Source: Candidatus Zixiibacteriota bacterium
GTDB lineage: Bacteria; Zixibacteria; MSB-5A5; GN15; FEB-12
Assembly (NCBI GenBank): GCA_003641345.1
Contig: QNAD01000059.1
Span: 1-9,000, forward strand
Direction of reading: 5' to 3'
DNA: 9,000 nucleotides
The notes under the pieces are model-generated. The model did not search any database. It had not been told where the DNA came from and saw only the letters and a list, made by a program, of their open reading frames with translations. Positions within the stretch are counted from its first letter, which is position 1. Every line of letters starts with the position of its first letter. Below, in pieces: positions 6,364-9,000 of the stretch. A program made the translations under genes and the position numbers.

Positions 6364-7197
6364 ATGTTGAAGTTTGCTAAATATCACGCATTAGGCAATA
6401 GCTTTATTGTTCTTGATGAATTACCGCCCAAAAAACCAAAGAAAGATTTAGAAAATTTAGCTATCGAGCTTTGTGATAGTTCGTTTGGCGTTGGAGCTGA
6501 TGGAATTATAATATTATCGGATTCCAAAAAAGCGGATTATAATTTTGATATTTATAATGCTGATGGAAGTTGGGCGGAAAAATCCGGAAATGGTTTGCGT
6601 TGTGTGGGGTTGCATTTATATCTAAATAGAAAACGAAAAAAATGTACAATAGAGACAACCAATTCTATTGATGAGGTAATATTTGACAATCAAATTAAGC
6701 CAGAATACTTTTTTAAGACAACCTTAGGAACTCCTGAATTTGATACTGGATTAATTCCGGTTAAAACAAAGCAAAAATATTTAATAAATTCTCCGATGAA
6801 AGTCAGCGGTTATAATTTTCCAATGACGTGTTTATCTATCGGCAATCCACATGCGGTTCTTTTTGTAAATAAATTTGATTTTGACTGGCAGGTTCTTGGT
6901 GAGGAGATTGAAAACCTTTCTCAGTTTCCAAACCGAACTAATGTGGAATTTGTTAAGATTGTTACTAAAAAGAAAATAAAAGTCAAAGATTGGGAGCGGG
7001 GTGCAGGTCCAACTGGTTCATCGGGAACCGGAGCTGCGGCTTCTGTTGTTGCAGGAGTTATGAATGGACAGTTAGATAGAGAATGTCAGGTCGATTTTGA
7101 AAAAGGTTCTTTATATATTAATTGGCACTCCGATAATGATATTGTAGAGTTGTCCGGTCCGGTTGAATTTATTTGCAAAGGAACTTATAATATCTGA
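6364..7197 (+). CDS. dapF: DapF-family protein (diaminopimelate epimerase-like) with both catalytic Cys replaced by Ser
   Basis: A 277-residue protein, the normal length for diaminopimelate epimerase, which interconverts LL- and meso-DAP for lysine and peptidoglycan synthesis using two cysteines (Cys73 and Cys217 in E. coli and H. influenzae). The family signature is clear: KYHALGNSFIVLD (6-18), FGVGADGIII (41-50), NADGS (65-69), GNGLRC (75-80), SIGNPHAV (158-165), NRTNVEFV (190-197) and WERGAGPT (210-217). Asn12, Asn65, Asn161, His163, Asn193, Glu211 and Arg212 match conserved binding residues. However, the catalytic positions read KSGNG and SSGTG, giving Ser74 (TCC, 6583-6585) and Ser220 (TCG, 7021-7023). 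Classical DAP racemisation by two thiols is therefore not possible. The start matches the family N-terminus. The stop overlaps the trpE start by one base (TGATG). It may be a divergent epimerase, an isomerase for another substrate, or a non-catalytic relative. Confidence 0.9.
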   Translation: MLKFAKYHALGNSFIVLDELPPKKPKKDLENLAIELCDSSFGVGADGIIILSDSKKADYNFDIYNADGSWAEKSGNGLRCVGLHLYLNRKRKKCTIETTNSIDEVIFDNQIKPEYFFKTTLGTPEFDTGLIPVKTKQKYLINSPMKVSGYNFPMTCLSIGNPHAVLFVNKFDFDWQVLGEEIENLSQFPNRTNVEFVKIVTKKKIKVKDWERGAGPTGSSGTGAAASVVAGVMNGQLDRECQVDFEKGSLYINWHSDNDIVELSGPVEFICKGTYNI

Positions 7198-8654
7198 TGT
7201 TTTCCTTTAATGACATAAAAAAACTGAATCTAAAAGGAAATGTCCTTCCTTTATTTAAGAGAATCCCTGCTGATTTGGATACGCCGGTTTCAGCTTATAT
7301 GAAACTCACCCAAGGCAAGAGAGATTCTTTTCTTTTAGAATCTGTCGAAGGTGGTGAGAAGCTGGCTCGTTATTCTTTTTTAGGATTTGATCCTTTTTTG
7401 ATAATTGAAGGAAATCAGGATACTGTAACTTTAAAAAATGGAAAACAATCCAGAGAGTTGGATGGTAGGCCAGATCAATTTATAAAAGAACTTTTCAAAT
7501 TTTATAAACCAGTAAGAATTGAATCTTTACCTCGCTTTACAGGAGGCGGAGTAGGTTTTTTTGCTTATGATACTATTCGTTGGATGGAAAAAATACCGGA
7601 CAATAACCCCGATCATATTCAATTTCCTGAGATTCGTTTTGGTTTGTTTAAGAACATTGTTGTTTTCGACCATCTTAAACAGGAGATTATTGTTGTTGCC
7701 AATATTCTTCATGATAAAGAAGATTCCGGTTTAAGGGATAAATATAAACAAGCGACAGCCGATATTGATGACATTGTTAAAAAATTAAATTCTCATGTCT
7801 CTAATAAGCGTGAAATCAAAAAATCAAAAACAATAATTAAACCGAGTTATACCAAGGAAGAATTTTGTTCTTTAGTTAAAAAAGCCAAAAAATATATCAA
7901 AGAAGGTGATATTTTTCAGGTGGTTTTGTCACAGAGATGGCAGCTAAATTCATCCAAAGACAGCCTTTCTGTTTATAGGCGTTTGCGAAGAATTAATCCT
8001 TCTCCTTATATGTATCTTTTAAATTATGGTGATGATGCTATTATTGGGGCATCGCCTGAAATGTTGGTTAGAGTCGAGAAAAATGTTATTGAAACCAGAC
8101 CTATTGCAGGAACCCGTCCTCGAGGGAAAAACGAACAGGAAGATAATGTTCGGATAAAAGATTTATTGTCTGATGAAAAAGAACTTGCGGAACATACTAT
8201 GCTGGTTGATTTGGGCAGGAATGATCTCGGTCGGGTTAGCGAACCGGGGACAGTTGTATTAAAAGATAAAATGATAATCGAAAAGTATTCTCATGTTATT
8301 CATATTGTCAGTTCAGTTGTTGGAAAATTGAAAAAGAAAATTTCCCCAATCGACGGACACTTTGCGTGTTTTCCTGCTGGAACTGTAACCGGAGCACCTA
8401 AGATAAGAGCGATGGAAATTATTGATGAATTGGAGAAAGAGCGAAGAGGGGTGTATGCCGGGACTATTGCTTATTTGGATTTTTGGGGGAACCTTGATTC
8501 GTGTATAGCAATAAGAACTATTATTAAAAGAAAGAATAAATATTTTGTTCAGGCAGGAGCGGGAATAGTAGCTGATTCTAAACCGACAAAAGAATTTAAA
8601 GAAACCGAATCAAAAGCAAATGCCTTGATTGAGTCTATTGTAGGGGAAGACTGA
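7197..8654 (+). CDS. trpE: Anthranilate synthase component I
   Basis: A 485-residue protein, typical for TrpE, which converts chorismate and ammonia (delivered by TrpG from glutamine) to anthranilate and pyruvate, the first step of tryptophan synthesis. The N-terminal domain holds LLES (46-49), and NPSPYMYL lies at 267-274. Together these form the tryptophan feedback site and favour TrpE over PabB. The C-terminal chorismate-binding domain shows GDIFQVVLSQR (237-247), ETRPIAGTRPRG (299-310), AEHTMLVDLGRNDLGRV (331-347), CFPAGTVTGAPK (391-402), RGVYAGTIAYLDFWGNLD (417-434) and QAGAGIVADS (452-461), covering the Mg/chorismate site. The ATG shares a base with the stop of the DapF-family gene (7195-7199, TGATG), so translation is probably coupled; an AAAGGA at 7177-7182 is somewhat distant. 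No tryptophan-rich leader peptide is seen upstream, so control may rest on feedback or distal elements. Confidence 0.97.
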   Translation: MFSFNDIKKLNLKGNVLPLFKRIPADLDTPVSAYMKLTQGKRDSFLLESVEGGEKLARYSFLGFDPFLIIEGNQDTVTLKNGKQSRELDGRPDQFIKELFKFYKPVRIESLPRFTGGGVGFFAYDTIRWMEKIPDNNPDHIQFPEIRFGLFKNIVVFDHLKQEIIVVANILHDKEDSGLRDKYKQATADIDDIVKKLNSHVSNKREIKKSKTIIKPSYTKEEFCSLVKKAKKYIKEGDIFQVVLSQRWQLNSSKDSLSVYRRLRRINPSPYMYLLNYGDDAIIGASPEMLVRVEKNVIETRPIAGTRPRGKNEQEDNVRIKDLLSDEKELAEHTMLVDLGRNDLGRVSEPGTVVLKDKMIIEKYSHVIHIVSSVVGKLKKKISPIDGHFACFPAGTVTGAPKIRAMEIIDELEKERRGVYAGTIAYLDFWGNLDSCIAIRTIIKRKNKYFVQAGAGIVADSKPTKEFKETESKANALIESIVGED

Positions 8655-9000
8655 TGCTTTTAGTTCTGGATAATTACGATTCATTTACATACAATCTCGT
8701 GCAGTATTTTGGTGAGTTAGGAGCTGACCTTGAAATATTTCGCAATGATATGATAACTGTTGAAGAAATAATTGATAAAAAACCACAAGGTATTGTGCTC
8801 TCACCCGGACCGGGGCGGCCTGAAAAAGCAGGTATTATGAATAAACTTATTAAAACTGCACAAGGCAAAATTCCTATTTTAGGTGTATGTCTTGGACATC
8901 AGGCGATAGCTCAGGTGCATGGGGCAAAAATAGGTTATGCACCTAAATTAATGCATGGGAAAACCTCGGATATTACTCATGATAATTCTTCGCTATTTAA
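8654..9000 (+). CDS. trpG: Anthranilate synthase component II, glutamine amidotransferase (3' end outside window)
   Basis: The frame is open from ATG 8654 to the window end, giving 115 residues of a class I glutamine amidotransferase usually about 190 residues long. It supplies ammonia to TrpE. Visible are the opening MLLVLDNYDSFTYNLVQYF, the oxyanion/structural motif VLSPGPGRPEKAG (48-60) and the nucleophile elbow GVCLGHQAI (77-85) with catalytic Cys79. The catalytic His and Glu lie beyond the window. The start overlaps the trpE stop by one base (TGATG, 8652-8656), and AGGGGA at 8642-8647 can serve as its ribosome binding site. PabA is closely related and often shared; the position after trpE favours TrpG, possibly serving both. 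Confidence 0.95.
   Translation, partial: MLLVLDNYDSFTYNLVQYFGELGADLEIFRNDMITVEEIIDKKPQGIVLSPGPGRPEKAGIMNKLIKTAQGKIPILGVCLGHQAIAQVHGAKIGYAPKLMHGKTSDITHDNSSLF

Noticed and set aside
6364..7197. PhzF assignment for the DapF-family protein because the cysteines are missing
   Set aside because: The NADGS, GNGLRC, GNPH, NRTNVEFV and WERGAGPT blocks are those of DapF, and the PhzF N-terminal pattern is absent.
7197..8654. PabB or isochorismate synthase assignment
   Set aside because: The LLES and NPSPYM feedback motifs and a downstream trpG fit TrpE better.

Overview
The window is AT-rich and mostly protein-coding, with seven protein genes (two cut by the window edges), one tRNA, two good intrinsic terminators and several candidate promoters. 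The best taxonomic hint is the pair of tandem secreted proteins at the left end. They combine thrombospondin type 3 calcium-binding repeats with a C-terminal cysteine-containing dockerin-like module (CC-x-x-RGDFN... DLTC-x-VDY-x-FG-x-APEC). That style is common in uncultured FCB-group lineages such as candidate division Zixibacteria. A promoter-like site before the tRNA also fits the Bacteroidetes form TAnnTTTG. The assignment is inference from style, not from a marker gene.

Left region (1-2997): the 3' end of one dockerin-like protein gene, a strong terminator, then a full-length 874-residue exported protein. The latter has an N-terminal beta-rich region, a parallel beta-helix, about a dozen calcium-binding repeats and a dockerin-like tail. 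These look like surface or secreted proteins and seem to be paralogues.

Middle (3058-4913): a tRNA-Thr(CGT) and a GNAT-like acetyltransferase gene lie on the minus strand. A nitroreductase-family gene diverges from the acetyltransferase across a 54-bp gap. The 154-bp gap after the nitroreductase holds two inverted repeats.

Right region (5068-9000): a PLP-dependent class I aminotransferase ends at a strong terminator. A second transcription unit then begins at a near-consensus promoter so close to the start codon that the message may be leaderless. It encodes a DapF-family protein, TrpE and TrpG, joined by two TGATG stop/start overlaps. The unit therefore ties a diaminopimelate-epimerase-fold protein to anthranilate synthase, which makes the first committed intermediate of tryptophan from chorismate and glutamine.

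The most notable observation is that the DapF-family protein has serine in place of BOTH catalytic cysteines (Ser74 and Ser220), while the rest of the DapF substrate-binding signature is intact. Together with its tight coupling to trpE and trpG, this suggests an enzyme that is not an ordinary DAP epimerase, or one with unusual chemistry.
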